Notes under the pieces: generated by a model
What the model saw: only the letters and a program-made list of their open reading frames with translations
Told to the model about the DNA's origin: nothing
Database searches by the model: none
Assembly: GCF_014648575.1 (NCBI RefSeq)
Contig: NZ_BMRJ01000005.1
Span: forward strand, 49,071 to 113,070
DNA from: Agromyces mediolanus
GTDB taxonomy: Bacteria > Actinomycetota > Actinomycetes > Actinomycetales > Microbacteriaceae
DNA length: 64,000 bases
Reading direction: 5' to 3'
Made by a program: the position numbers and the translations under genes
Shown: piece after piece, positions 17,256-25,556 of the stretch
Layout: each line of letters starts with the position of its first letter
Position numbering within the stretch: the stretch's first letter is position 1

Positions 17256-17329
17256 TAGGGCGGACGGGACTTGAACCCGTGACCGATGGATTATGAGTCC
17301 ACTGCTCTGACCAGCTGAGCTACCGCCCC
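17256..17329 (-). tRNA. tRNA with anticodon CAT (Met elongator or Ile2)
   Basis: A 74-nt cloverleaf on the minus strand: acceptor GGGGCGG/CCGCCCT with a G-U end pair, D-arm GCTCAGCTGGTCAGAGC, loop CTCATAA (anticodon CAT), T-arm ACGGG-TTCAAGT-CCCGT, discriminator A, no encoded CCA. The A-form is not an initiator tRNA. Whether it reads Met or, after lysidine modification, Ile ATA cannot be decided by eye. The 5' end is 9 nt from the glycosyltransferase stop. Confidence 0.92.
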
Positions 17330-17338
17330 CTGCGCCGG

Positions 17339-18589
17339 TCAGTCCTCGCGGGCCGCCGACGCCGGATCGGTGGCCGGGTCGGCCACCGCCTCACCACGAT
17401 ACAGACTCTCGAACGTCGCGAGCGTGCGCTGGATGTCGTGCGCCTCGATGAGCCGCATGGAGCCCTCCTTGAGGCGGCGCAGCTCGGCCGGGTCGGCCTC
17501 GAGGACGGTGCGCAGCTTCGCCGCGAGGTCTTCGGGGTTCGACGGCTCGAAGAGGTAGCCGTTCTCGCCGTCGTGCACGAGGTGCGGCAGCGCCATCGCG
17601 TTCGCCGCGACGACGGGCAGCGCGGAGGCCATGGCCTCCATCGTGACGATGGACTGCAGCTCGGCGATCGACGGCATCGCGAGCACGGTCGCCCGGTGGT
17701 ACGCGTCGCGGAGCTCCTCGTCGGTGACGCGCCCGGTGAAGGTGACGCGATCGGCGATGCCGAGCTCGTCGGCGAGGTGCTGCAGCGCCTTCAGCTGGTC
17801 GCCGCCGCCGACGATCTCGATCTTCGCGTCGAGTTCGGCGGGCAGCAGCAGCGCGGCGCGCAGCAGCACGTCGATCTGCTTCTCGCCCGTCACCCGGCCG
17901 ACGAAGAGAATGCGGTTCTCGGTGCGCGGCTCCCAGTTCGGGGAGTACTTGTGCGCGTCGATGCCGCAGGAGATCGCGTGCACGCCGCGGAGGCCGGTGT
18001 AGCGCTCGAGGAACTCGGCGGCGCGACGGGTCGGCGTCGTCACGGACTCGGCGCGACCGAAGGTGCGCTTCGCCGCCTTCCAGGCGAGGCCGACGGCCCA
18101 CTCCTGCCACGCCTTCGGGATGAGCGTGAACTCGAGCATGTTCTCGGGCATGAAGTGATTCGTGCCGATGATGCGGATGCCGCGCTTCTCGGCCTCGATG
18201 GAGAGGCCCCGGCCGACGACGATGTGCGACTGGAAGTGCACGACGTCGGGCTGCACCTCGTCGAGGATGCGAGCGGAGTTGCGCTTGATGCGCCACGGCA
18301 GCGCGAAGCGCAGCCAGTCGTGCGGGTACCAGCGCCAGCTGTAGAGGCGATGGGCCACCATCTCCTGCCCCTCGTGCACCTCGTTCCACGTGCCGTGCTT
18401 GCGGCTCGCGGCCGGCGCGACGATGTGGACCTCGTGCCCGCGCTCGACGAGCCCGGCGGCCAGGCGCTCCGCGAAGCGGGCGGCGCCGTTCACATCGGGG
18501 GCGAAGGTGTCGGCCCCGATCAGGATGCGGAGCGGTCGCTTCGAGGCGGTGCCGAGCTCGGCGGGCGCCGGATCGGAAGAATCTGACAC
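17339..18589 (-). CDS. GT4-family glycosyltransferase
   Basis: A 416-residue GT-B enzyme of family GT4. The N-terminal domain opens RPLRILIGADTFAPDVNGAA with the glycine-rich loop; the C-terminal domain has FVGRVTGEKQIDVLL, GGGDQLKAL and SIAELQSIVTMEA, which is the EX7E motif of retaining GT4 enzymes. It resembles actinobacterial mannosyl/glucosyl transferases of the PimB/MgtA group that build glycolipids at the inner membrane face, but the acceptor is not known. The start is a GTG at 18589 with a poor ribosome site. The last 30 residues are Ala/Asp-rich. Confidence 0.88.
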   Translation of the reverse strand: MSDSSDPAPAELGTASKRPLRILIGADTFAPDVNGAARFAERLAAGLVERGHEVHIVAPAASRKHGTWNEVHEGQEMVAHRLYSWRWYPHDWLRFALPWRIKRNSARILDEVQPDVVHFQSHIVVGRGLSIEAEKRGIRIIGTNHFMPENMLEFTLIPKAWQEWAVGLAWKAAKRTFGRAESVTTPTRRAAEFLERYTGLRGVHAISCGIDAHKYSPNWEPRTENRILFVGRVTGEKQIDVLLRAALLLPAELDAKIEIVGGGDQLKALQHLADELGIADRVTFTGRVTDEELRDAYHRATVLAMPSIAELQSIVTMEAMASALPVVAANAMALPHLVHDGENGYLFEPSNPEDLAAKLRTVLEADPAELRRLKEGSMRLIEAHDIQRTLATFESLYRGEAVADPATDPASAARED

Positions 18590-18674
18590 GTGGGAGGTTC
18601 CTCACAGTTCGAGCGTCGGGAACGGTTCGTCCCCCAGGTGGGCGCGCGAGGTCGGCGCGGCTGCAACCGACCTT

Positions 18675-18680
18675 AGTCTA
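18675..18680 (-). promoter_or_regulatory. -10 element TAGACT for the glycosyltransferase gene
   Basis: On the minus strand TAGACT lies 85 nt before the GTG at 18589, just after two tandem hairpins that separate it from the transporter gene upstream. Confidence 0.45.
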
Positions 18681-18686
18681 CGCAGG

Positions 18687-18731
18687 GCGCGGCGAACGGC
18701 TCGCCGCGCGCATGTCATCCCTCGGGATGAC
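18687..18731 (-). terminator. Two tandem hairpins after the DMT transporter gene
   Basis: GCGCGGCGA (18687-18695) pairs perfectly with TCGCCGCGC (18701-18709), and GTCATCC (18714-18720) with GGATGAC (18725-18731). They lie between the leftward transporter stop and the promoter of the next leftward gene. No T-run is present. Confidence 0.5.
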
Positions 18732-18748
18732 GGGCCGTCGCGCGTGGC

Positions 18749-19666
18749 TCAGAGCCGCGTCTGCGGGTGATTGCGGGCGAGCATGAACACGCCGAAGACG
18801 GCGATCGCCCCGGCGACGATGAACACCGGGATGGCCCAGATCGGCGCCTGCGACGCCTCGCCGAGCACGATGATGCCGATCGCGACCGCGACCATCGGAT
18901 CGACGACGGTGAGGCCGGCGATGACCAGGTCCGGCGGGCCCGAGGCGTAGGCGTTCTGCACGAAGTAGGCGCCGAGGCCCGTCGCCGCGAGCAGCGCGAT
19001 GACGCAGATGAGCGTGATCCACTCGAAGTCGCCCTGCTGGATACGTCCGAGCACCACCTTGGCGAGGGTCGCCACGAAGCCGTAGACGACGCCCGCCATG
19101 ATGACGTAGAAGATGGCGCGCACGCGGTGCCGGAAGAAGACGAACGCGAGGCCGGCGAGGACGAGCACGACGGCGAGGATCACGAGGATCGTGATGAGCT
19201 GCTGCTCGGTCACGGGCTTGTCGACCGCGGTGAAGGCGGCGACGCCGACGAAGAGGAACACGCCGCCGACGCAGAGCGCGATCGCGGTGATCGCCTTGCG
19301 GTTCAGCTTCACGTGGTTCACCTTCGAGTTCACGATGGAGGTGATCACGAGGGCGATCGCGCCGAGCGGCTGCACCACGATGAGCGGCGCGAAGTACAGG
19401 CTCGACAGCTGGAAGACGACCGCGAGGCCGAGCATGAGCGTGCCGAGGACCCAGGACGGCCGGGCGAGCAGCAGGGCGAGCTGCTTGACGCTCAGGCCCT
19501 TGCCGAGGCTGTCGGTGGTGCGCGACTCGACCTTGACGACGCCGCGGTGCTGGAACTGAGCTCCGAGCGACAGGAACACCGCGCCCGCGATCGCGAGCGG
19601 GATGCCGATGAACTGCTGCGGGTCGAGGGCGATCTGCTCGGTGAGCTCGCTCAGGTCCGGATCCAC
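18749..19666 (-). CDS. DMT/EamA-type membrane transporter
   Basis: A 305-residue protein with about nine or ten transmembrane helices spread from residue 18 to 298, in two half-repeats, as in DMT-superfamily transporters. GIPLAIAGAVFLSLGAQFQHRG and APLIVVQPLGAIALVITSI resemble actinobacterial DMT proteins; substrate unknown. The last helix is followed by the short RNHPQTRL tail. The start is GTG 19666 with TAGGGT 7 nt upstream on the minus strand. It is divergent from def. Confidence 0.82.
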   Translation of the reverse strand: MDPDLSELTEQIALDPQQFIGIPLAIAGAVFLSLGAQFQHRGVVKVESRTTDSLGKGLSVKQLALLLARPSWVLGTLMLGLAVVFQLSSLYFAPLIVVQPLGAIALVITSIVNSKVNHVKLNRKAITAIALCVGGVFLFVGVAAFTAVDKPVTEQQLITILVILAVVLVLAGLAFVFFRHRVRAIFYVIMAGVVYGFVATLAKVVLGRIQQGDFEWITLICVIALLAATGLGAYFVQNAYASGPPDLVIAGLTVVDPMVAVAIGIIVLGEASQAPIWAIPVFIVAGAIAVFGVFMLARNHPQTRL

Positions 19667-19673
19667 GACCTCG

Positions 19674-19679
19674 ACCCTA
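19674..19679 (-). promoter_or_regulatory. -10 element TAGGGT of the DMT transporter gene
   Basis: On the minus strand TAGGGT ends 7 nt before the GTG at 19666; probable leaderless start. Confidence 0.5.
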
Positions 19680-19695
19680 CCCGCTCGCGCCTCGA

Positions 19696-19701
19696 TATCC
19701 T
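19696..19701 (+). promoter_or_regulatory. -10 element TATCCT of def, likely leaderless
   Basis: TATCCT ends 6 nt before the def ATG. The whole divergent gap to the transporter gene is 41 bp, so the two promoters overlap. Confidence 0.55.
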
Positions 19702-19707
19702 TGCCGA

Positions 19708-20274
19708 ATGGCCGTGCTCCCCATTCGAATCACCGGCGACCCGGTGCTGCACTCCCCCGCCCGCCCCGTCGAGACGATCGACGACGAGATCCGCACGCTC
19801 GTCGCCGACCTCTTCGAGACGATGGATGCCGCCCCGGGCGTCGGTCTCGCCGCCCCGCAGGTCGGCGTGGATCTGCGGGTCTTCACATACGGCTGGACCG
19901 ATGAGGAGGGCGTCCGCTGGCGCGGCGTGGCCATCAACCCCGAGCTCCTCATCTCTCCCCCGCCGCCCGGCGAGCCCGACCTCGACGAAGAGTCCGAGGG
20001 CTGCCTGTCGTTCCCGGGCGAGCGCTTCGGGCTGCGCCGCGCCGAGCGCGCGGTGCTCCGCGCCACCGACCTCGACGGCGAGCGGTACGAGATCGACGCG
20101 CAGGGGTGGCTCGCGCGGATCTTCCAGCACGAGTACGACCACCTCGACGGCGTGCTTTACACCGACCGGCTCTCGCACGCCGACCGCAGGATCGTGACGA
20201 AGATCACGAAGAAGCTCGGCTGGGGCCGCCCCGGCGTCTCCTGGATGCCGGGCGTCGACGACCTCGAGGGCTGA
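19708..20274 (+). CDS. def: Peptide deformylase
   Basis: A 188-residue metal hydrolase that removes the formyl group from nascent peptides. All three motifs are present: GVGLAAPQ (44-51), EGCLS (97-101; metal ligand Cys99) and HEYDH (141-145; His ligands and catalytic Glu142). The proline-rich loop PPPPGEPDL before motif 2 is common in actinobacterial type I enzymes. The ATG is leaderless. It is convergent with azlD, 3 nt apart. Confidence 0.97.
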   Translation: MAVLPIRITGDPVLHSPARPVETIDDEIRTLVADLFETMDAAPGVGLAAPQVGVDLRVFTYGWTDEEGVRWRGVAINPELLISPPPPGEPDLDEESEGCLSFPGERFGLRRAERAVLRATDLDGERYEIDAQGWLARIFQHEYDHLDGVLYTDRLSHADRRIVTKITKKLGWGRPGVSWMPGVDDLEG

Positions 20275-20277
20275 GGC

Positions 20278-20583
20278 TCAGCCGAAGGCGCGGATGGCCG
20301 CCGCGACGACCGCGGCCGCCGCGACCGCGACGATGAACGGCGCCCGGATGGCGTAGAGCGCGGCGGCGACGATCAGCGCGGGCACCCGCGCGTCGACGAC
20401 GAGCGCCTGCCCGGCGCCGAGCGTCTGCACGACGATGAGTGCGGCGAGCAGCGCGACCGTGAGGAGGTCCGCGATGCGAGCGGGGCGCTCGCGCTCCAGG
20501 AAGCCGACCGGCACGAGGTAGCCGCCGAGCTTCAGCGCCAGTGTGGCGGCGGAGGCGATGAGGATGAGGTGCCAGGTCGTCAT
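20278..20583 (-). CDS. azlD: AzlD-type branched-chain amino acid export subunit
   Basis: A 101-residue protein with about four hydrophobic helices, fitting the small AzlD/YgaH subunit. TTWHLILIASAATLALKLGGY is a typical start and LLTVALLAALIVVQTLG a typical middle. The ATG at 20583 overlaps the azlC stop as ATGA, so the two are translationally coupled. AzlC and AzlD together export branched-chain or related amino acids across the inner membrane. Confidence 0.85.
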   Translation of the reverse strand: MTTWHLILIASAATLALKLGGYLVPVGFLERERPARIADLLTVALLAALIVVQTLGAGQALVVDARVPALIVAAALYAIRAPFIVAVAAAAVVAAAIRAFG

Positions 20584-21326
20584 GCGCGGCGCCTCCGGTC
20601 GAAGAGGTTGAACCAGCCGACGAGGAGGGCCACGAGCGCCGCGATCAGCACGGGCAGTCCGGGCATGACGAAGGGCATCACGACCGCCGCGACCACGGCC
20701 GCGCCGACGGCCACGGCGCCGGCCTGGAACCGCTTCAGGCGCGGCCAGAGGAGGCCGAGGAAGGCCGCGCCCGCCGCGGCATCCAGTCCCCAGGCCCTCG
20801 TGTCGCCCATCGCATCGCCGATGAGTGCGCCCGCGAGCGTCGTCAGGTTCCAGCCGACGAAGACGATCGCCCCGGTCAGCCAGAAGCCGAGGCGGGCGTT
20901 GCCCGGCAGCTTCTGCGCGAGCGCGACGGCCGTGGACTCGTCGATCGTGATCCACGCGGCGAGCACATTGCGTGCCGGGCTGCCGCCGACGAGCGGCTTC
21001 ATCCGCATGCCGTAGACGACGTTCCGGATGCCGAGCATCGCCGCCGTCGCGATGGCCGAGCCCCCGGCGGCCGCACCGCCCGCGGCGAGGACGCCGACGA
21101 GGGCGAACTGGGAGCCGCCGGTGAACATGACGAGGCTCAGGAAGACCGTCTGCCACACGTCGAGGCCGGCCGCGACGGAGAGCGCGCCGAAGGAGATGCC
21201 GTAGATCGCCGTCGCGACGCCGACGGCGACGCTCTCGCGGATCGCCCGGGCGCGCTCGCCCGCCTCGTCGACGGCGTCGTCGGGCGTGCGCGCGGCCGCG
21301 TCGTCGCCGGCTGGACGTTCCTCCAC
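20580..21326 (-). CDS. azlC: AzlC-type branched-chain amino acid exporter
   Basis: A 248-residue multipass protein of the AzlC/YgaZ family. GISFGALSVAAGLDVWQTVFLSLVMFTGGSQFA includes the family hallmark FTGGSQFA near 68-75, followed by GMRMKPLVG and ITIDESTAVA, both typical. The GTG at 21326 has an excellent AGGAGGT ribosome site. The first 30 residues are acidic and disordered. It is upstream of and overlaps azlD by 4 nt. Confidence 0.9.
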   Translation of the reverse strand: MEERPAGDDAAARTPDDAVDEAGERARAIRESVAVGVATAIYGISFGALSVAAGLDVWQTVFLSLVMFTGGSQFALVGVLAAGGAAAGGSAIATAAMLGIRNVVYGMRMKPLVGGSPARNVLAAWITIDESTAVALAQKLPGNARLGFWLTGAIVFVGWNLTTLAGALIGDAMGDTRAWGLDAAAGAAFLGLLWPRLKRFQAGAVAVGAAVVAAVVMPFVMPGLPVLIAALVALLVGWFNLFDRRRRA

Positions 21327-21385
21327 TGCACCTCCTCGGGCGCCCGCGCGCCGGTTCGCAGCATACCCGGCGCCGGTGGCCGGCC

Positions 21386-22267
21386 TCAGGCGGCCGGGGC
21401 CTCGAAGGTGAGCACGCGCGCGATGTCGGTGGCGGGTCGCTGCTCGCCGGCGAGCACCTCGAAGTCGAGGTGGTTCTGCTGCGGCACCACCGGGCAGGTC
21501 ACGAAGTTCGTGAACGCGCAGGGCAGGGCGTGCAGGTAGTTGAAGTCGATGACGTCGATGCGTTCACCCGCCTCGTCGGCGAACTGCAGCTCGACGACGC
21601 GACCGGCGCCGTAGGTGGTGCGCCCGCTCGTGAGGTCGCGGAGGTGGGCGACCGGCTGCACCCCGTGCGCGGTGTCCTTGCCGATGAGCGCGAGCTCGTA
21701 GCCGCGCCCGTCGAACTCGAAGCGCAGCGTGCCGATGCGCGCGGTCGTCTCACGCACGCCCGTCTCGACGGTGGGCTGTTCGACGTCCTCGCGCGCGGCC
21801 GGCGTGAAGCTCGCGGGGAGCCGCCAGGCGGGGTCGTAGTCGTAGGCGGTCAACCCCGAGAGGTCGACGCCCGCCGACGCTTCGGGGTCACGAACGCGGA
21901 TGGCGTAGAGCGGGTCGCCGCCGTCGCTCGTGCGCACGATCGTCTCGACCTCGCTCCGGCCGAAGTAGACGGGAGCGCTCGACCCGTGGCCGTAGGTCTG
22001 GTTCCGGCCCGGCCGGATCTCGACGGGCCCGCTCGGGTACTCGCCGTCGACGACGAGGTTCGGGCCCGCGACCGGCGGGGTGTAGATGATGCGCCCCTGC
22101 TCCACCGACCAGGTGCCGGGCAGCAGCTCGAACGTCTCGTCCCGCGAAGCGTCGGTGAGCCAGTACTGGGCGACGAGCGCGGTCCAGCCGTAGGGCCGGG
22201 CGAGCTCGGCGACGCGCGCGTGGCGCCACTCGCGCCACTGTCCCTCGAGGTGTTCGATCGCTGGCAT
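21386..22267 (-). CDS. DUF1684 family protein
   Basis: A 293-residue soluble protein of the DUF1684 family. The C-terminal signature DFNYLHALPCAFTNFVTCPVVPQQNHLDF matches the family pattern FNxAYxPPCAFxxxxTCPxPPxxNxL, and the N-terminal SLWREWR-like helix (QWREWRHARVAELA) is also usual. The biochemical role is unknown. It is the last gene of the NMT1-type importer operon, 63 nt after the thioesterase gene, suggesting a role in handling the imported compound. Confidence 0.85.
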   Translation of the reverse strand: MPAIEHLEGQWREWRHARVAELARPYGWTALVAQYWLTDASRDETFELLPGTWSVEQGRIIYTPPVAGPNLVVDGEYPSGPVEIRPGRNQTYGHGSSAPVYFGRSEVETIVRTSDGGDPLYAIRVRDPEASAGVDLSGLTAYDYDPAWRLPASFTPAAREDVEQPTVETGVRETTARIGTLRFEFDGRGYELALIGKDTAHGVQPVAHLRDLTSGRTTYGAGRVVELQFADEAGERIDVIDFNYLHALPCAFTNFVTCPVVPQQNHLDFEVLAGEQRPATDIARVLTFEAPAA

Positions 22268-22330
22268 CGGAGGTGGTTCCTTCTCTCGTGGTGGGGCGTG
22301 GGATGCAGAATGGGCAGCCGGCGGCAGCCC

Positions 22331-23662
22331 TCAGGCGGCGGCCGCGCGGTGGATGAAGGCGCAGATCTGCTCGAAGGAGTCGGCGCCCGCGCGGGCGTTG
22401 CCCCGCGGGGTGCCGCCGTTCGAGTAGCGCACGCCGGAGACCGGGTGCACGCGCTCGATGTCGGTGCTCGGCAGGTGCGGCAGGCCGATGCCGTGCCCGG
22501 CGTCCTCGTAGTCGAGGTGCAGGCGCTCGGCGCGGTGCCCGTGGCGGGCGAGGCTCGCGAGGGCCATCCGCGATGCGCCGCTCGACGGCCACGCCCGGTC
22601 GTCGAGCCCGGACACGAACGCCACCGGTCCGGCGAAGCGCTCGATCGGGATGCGCGAGGCGAGCGCGAGCCGGCGGTCGCGCAGCCCGTCCACGTAGACA
22701 TCGGCGTGCCGCGTCGGCGGCGGCTCATCGTTCCAGGGCTGCCACTCGACCTCGGCGTTGTCGTGCCAGAGGTGCTCGAGGGGCTCCCCGCCGTGGGTCC
22801 AGCTCGGTCCGTCCCAGCCCTCGGCCGGATCGGCCGCGCCCTGCGCGCCGAAGACGTAGGCGCCGGGCACGAATCCGGCGATCGCGAGGATCCGCTCGGG
22901 GAACCTCGCCGCGAGCAACAGCGAGAGCTCGCCGCCGCGCGACTGCCCGGTGACGATCGGCGCCCCGCCCGCGGGGTCGAGCCCGTCGCGCACGAACTCG
23001 ATCGCCCGCTCGAAGTACTCGAGCGGGGTGCGCGAGAGGTACTCGGGCAGGCCGGGTGCACGGAAGTAGCCGAGCGCGAGCGCCTGGATGCCGCGCGCGG
23101 CGTACTGCGCAGCCCGCGCTTCGTTGATGCCGCCGCCGGAGCCGTTCAGCACGATGGCGGTCGGGAACGGTCCCGGTCCGGTCGGGCGGAAGAGCGTGCC
23201 GACGAGCCCGTCGTGCCGGAGCTCACGCCGCTCGACTCCGGGCACGAGGAGCTGCTGCACGAGCTCGGCGTGCGCCTCGGCTCCCCTCGCCCCCGTATCT
23301 CCGAGCTCCGGGAGGCCCGTGCCGGGCTCCTCCCGGGCATGCAGCCGGGTGACGAGGGACTCGCCGACGTCGAGCGGCTCCGCGGGGCCGCTCGTGCCGG
23401 GCTCTCGGCGCTGCGCCCAGCACAGGCCCATCGCGTCGGCGGTGCGGAAGTCCCCCGAGACGGGCGCGTCGCGGTCGAGATCGATTCGGCCGTCCGCATC
23501 GGCGAGATAGCTCGCCTGCGCCGCCCAATCACCGCCGCTGCGACGGGTCGTCGCCCGGATGGTGACGAGCGCCCCTGGCGCGGCTCCCCGGACGGTGATC
23601 GCACGGCGCTGCCAGAGCGGCGCCACCGGCGGATCGACCCGGAGCTCGAGCCCCCCGCTCAT
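22331..23662 (-). CDS. BAAT/acyl-CoA thioesterase-like alpha/beta hydrolase
   Basis: A 443-residue two-domain protein: an N-terminal immunoglobulin-like domain (about 1-130; ELRVDPPVAPLWQRRAITVRG) typical of acyl-CoA thioesterase/BAAT enzymes, and an alpha/beta hydrolase domain with nucleophile Ser in TGQSRGGELS (near 250), acid Asp in SGLDDRAWPS and His in DAGHGIGLPH. The GxSxG-like elbow here is GQSRGG; mammalian BAAT has Cys, so this is the hydrolase form. Its ATG at 23662 overlaps the preceding stop as ATGA. It probably hydrolyses a thioester or ester derived from the imported substrate. Confidence 0.85.
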   Translation of the reverse strand: MSGGLELRVDPPVAPLWQRRAITVRGAAPGALVTIRATTRRSGGDWAAQASYLADADGRIDLDRDAPVSGDFRTADAMGLCWAQRREPGTSGPAEPLDVGESLVTRLHAREEPGTGLPELGDTGARGAEAHAELVQQLLVPGVERRELRHDGLVGTLFRPTGPGPFPTAIVLNGSGGGINEARAAQYAARGIQALALGYFRAPGLPEYLSRTPLEYFERAIEFVRDGLDPAGGAPIVTGQSRGGELSLLLAARFPERILAIAGFVPGAYVFGAQGAADPAEGWDGPSWTHGGEPLEHLWHDNAEVEWQPWNDEPPPTRHADVYVDGLRDRRLALASRIPIERFAGPVAFVSGLDDRAWPSSGASRMALASLARHGHRAERLHLDYEDAGHGIGLPHLPSTDIERVHPVSGVRYSNGGTPRGNARAGADSFEQICAFIHRAAAA

Positions 23663-24663
23663 CGGGCGCCGTCCGTGGCGGTCATGCCGAGTCCGAGCCA
23701 GTCCGCGGTCGGCTGGTCGAGCGCGACCGTGCCGGCCGGTGCGGGCGGCTCGGCCAGCGCGCTCGCCCGGGTCGGCAGGGCGTCGAATCGCGCGGGCAGG
23801 TGGCCGCCCGCCGCCCGCCAGTCCTCCGCGAGCCGCGCGGCGCCGGCGGCGACGTCCGCCGCACCGGTCCCGCGGGCGTCCACGGCGATCAGGATGGCTC
23901 CCCGCGTGCCGTCGGCGGCTCCGCGGCCGCCCGTCACGACGCCGGCGAGGAGCTCCACGACGAGCCCCGTGAGGGAGCCGAGCAGGCTCGCCGGCACGAG
24001 CGCGGCGAGGCGCGAGGCATCCGTCGTCTCGGCGCCGTCGACGTCGATCGCGAGCCCGGCCGGCAGTCGGCTGCCGTCCGCGCGGTGGCGGCGCAGCGCG
24101 GCCATCGTGGCGGGCGCCGTGGCGTAGTCCACGACGAGCGGCGACGCGTCCGGCCGGGGCACGGCGATCGCGATGGGATTCGTGCCCACCACGGGCTGCG
24201 TGCCGCCCCAGGGCGCGACGATCGGCGGCGCCTGTGCCGCGAGGAACGCGACGAAGCCCCGCTCGGCCAGCTCGCGGGCGGCGAGGCCGAGCACGCCGAG
24301 CGCGCCCGCGCCCCGGATGCCGACGATGGCCGAGCCGTGGGTCGTCGCGCGCTGCGCCGCGGCCACGGTCGCGCGGGCGAGCGCCAGGATGCCGGGCCGC
24401 CCGGTGGCGTCGATGCTCGCCGTCGGCGCGTCGGAGACCGGGCCCGAGGGCTCGGCCGGCGCGACTGCGGTCGAGGCGGCCGCCAGGCGGTCGAGGTCCC
24501 GGCGGAGCATCCCGATCCCGAAGTCCGGCAGCCCGAGCAGTTCCGCTTCGACGAGCCAGCGCGAGGCGAGCGCGAGTTCCGCCGCCGACGTCTCGGGCGA
24601 GTGCTCCCGGAGCCGGCCGGTGACGAGCGCCTGCGCGGCGCCGGCGTCGAGGTGGTGCGACAT
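23659..24663 (-). CDS. Ldh2/malate-lactate dehydrogenase-like protein, catalytic His missing
   Basis: A 334-residue protein of the Ldh2/YlbC/MdhII family (PF02615). WGGTQPVVGTNPIAIAVPR and VDYATAP are clear. The family normally has SHG near residue 48, whose His acts in hydride transfer; here the same place reads PDFG (Asp47-Phe48-Gly49). The GSHHFG loop of the family also reads RGAGALGVLG. It may therefore have lost dehydrogenase activity or use a different chemistry. The ATG at 24663 is 11 nt after the permease stop. It sits in the NMT1-type importer operon. Confidence 0.8.
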   Translation of the reverse strand: MSHHLDAGAAQALVTGRLREHSPETSAAELALASRWLVEAELLGLPDFGIGMLRRDLDRLAAASTAVAPAEPSGPVSDAPTASIDATGRPGILALARATVAAAQRATTHGSAIVGIRGAGALGVLGLAARELAERGFVAFLAAQAPPIVAPWGGTQPVVGTNPIAIAVPRPDASPLVVDYATAPATMAALRRHRADGSRLPAGLAIDVDGAETTDASRLAALVPASLLGSLTGLVVELLAGVVTGGRGAADGTRGAILIAVDARGTGAADVAAGAARLAEDWRAAGGHLPARFDALPTRASALAEPPAPAGTVALDQPTADWLGLGMTATDGAR

Positions 24664-24674
24664 CCCGGCCCCGC

Positions 24675-25556
24675 TCAGTACTTCACCCACGGCACGAGCC
24701 GGCGCTCGAGGTAGCCCTCGAGTGCGGTCGCCCCGTAGCCGAGCGCCGAGATCGTCACGATGCCGACGTACATCTTCGAGACCGCGAAGGTCGACCACGA
24801 GCTCCAGATGAGGTAGCCGAGCCCGCTCTGCGCGCCGACGAACTCGGACGCCGCGATGATCACGAACGCGCCGCCGGTGGCGAGCTTGATGCCCGTGAAG
24901 ATCGAGGGCAGCGCGTACGGCAGCGAGACGGTGAGCCGGCGCTGGATGCGCGACGCCCCGTTCGCCCTGGCGACGTCGTCGAACAGCGGCGGCGTCTGCA
25001 TGACGCCGCTCATCGTGTTGAAGAAGAGGTAGAAGAAGACGCCGATCGCGACGATGACGTACTTGCTCGTCTCGCCGAGTCCGAAGATCAGCAGGAGCAG
25101 CGGATAGATCGCGACCTTCGGGATGGGCAGGAGGCTCGAGAACACCGGCTCCAGCAGCAGGCGCACCGAGCGCACCGAGCCCAGCAGCAGGCCGAGCAGC
25201 ACGCCCGGGATCGCGCCGAGCACGAAGCCGACGGCGATGCGCGACAGGGTCATCAGGATGTCCGTGACGAGCTGCCCCGAAACGAGCAGGTTCACGAAGG
25301 TCTCGACGATCGCCGTCGGCGCCGGGAAGAAGCGGGCGTCGAGGACGCCCAGCCGGCTGAGCGCCTCCCACGCGACGAGCAGCAGCAGCGGCGTGTACGG
25401 GCCGATCCGGCGGTTCCACGGCGAGCCGCGCTCCGCCTGCACCGCGGACGCGAGCCGCGCCCGGATCTCCTCGCGATCGGCGGCGGTGACGGCCGGGCCG
25501 AGGCCCGCTCGGGCGGCGGATGCCTGGGTGTCGGACGTCTGCGTGTCGGTGCTCAC
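24675..25556 (-). CDS. NMT1/SsuC/TauC-type ABC permease
   Basis: A 293-residue inner-membrane permease of the nitrate/sulfonate/taurine (BPD_transp_1) type, with about six helices between 58 and 285 after a 50-residue cytosolic N-terminus. The coupling-loop EAA motif reads ANGASRIQRRLTVSLPYALPSI. The GTG start at 25556 overlaps the ATPase stop as GTGA. It forms the importer with the upstream ATPase and lipoprotein. Confidence 0.9.
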   Translation of the reverse strand: MSTDTQTSDTQASAARAGLGPAVTAADREEIRARLASAVQAERGSPWNRRIGPYTPLLLLVAWEALSRLGVLDARFFPAPTAIVETFVNLLVSGQLVTDILMTLSRIAVGFVLGAIPGVLLGLLLGSVRSVRLLLEPVFSSLLPIPKVAIYPLLLLIFGLGETSKYVIVAIGVFFYLFFNTMSGVMQTPPLFDDVARANGASRIQRRLTVSLPYALPSIFTGIKLATGGAFVIIAASEFVGAQSGLGYLIWSSWSTFAVSKMYVGIVTISALGYGATALEGYLERRLVPWVKY

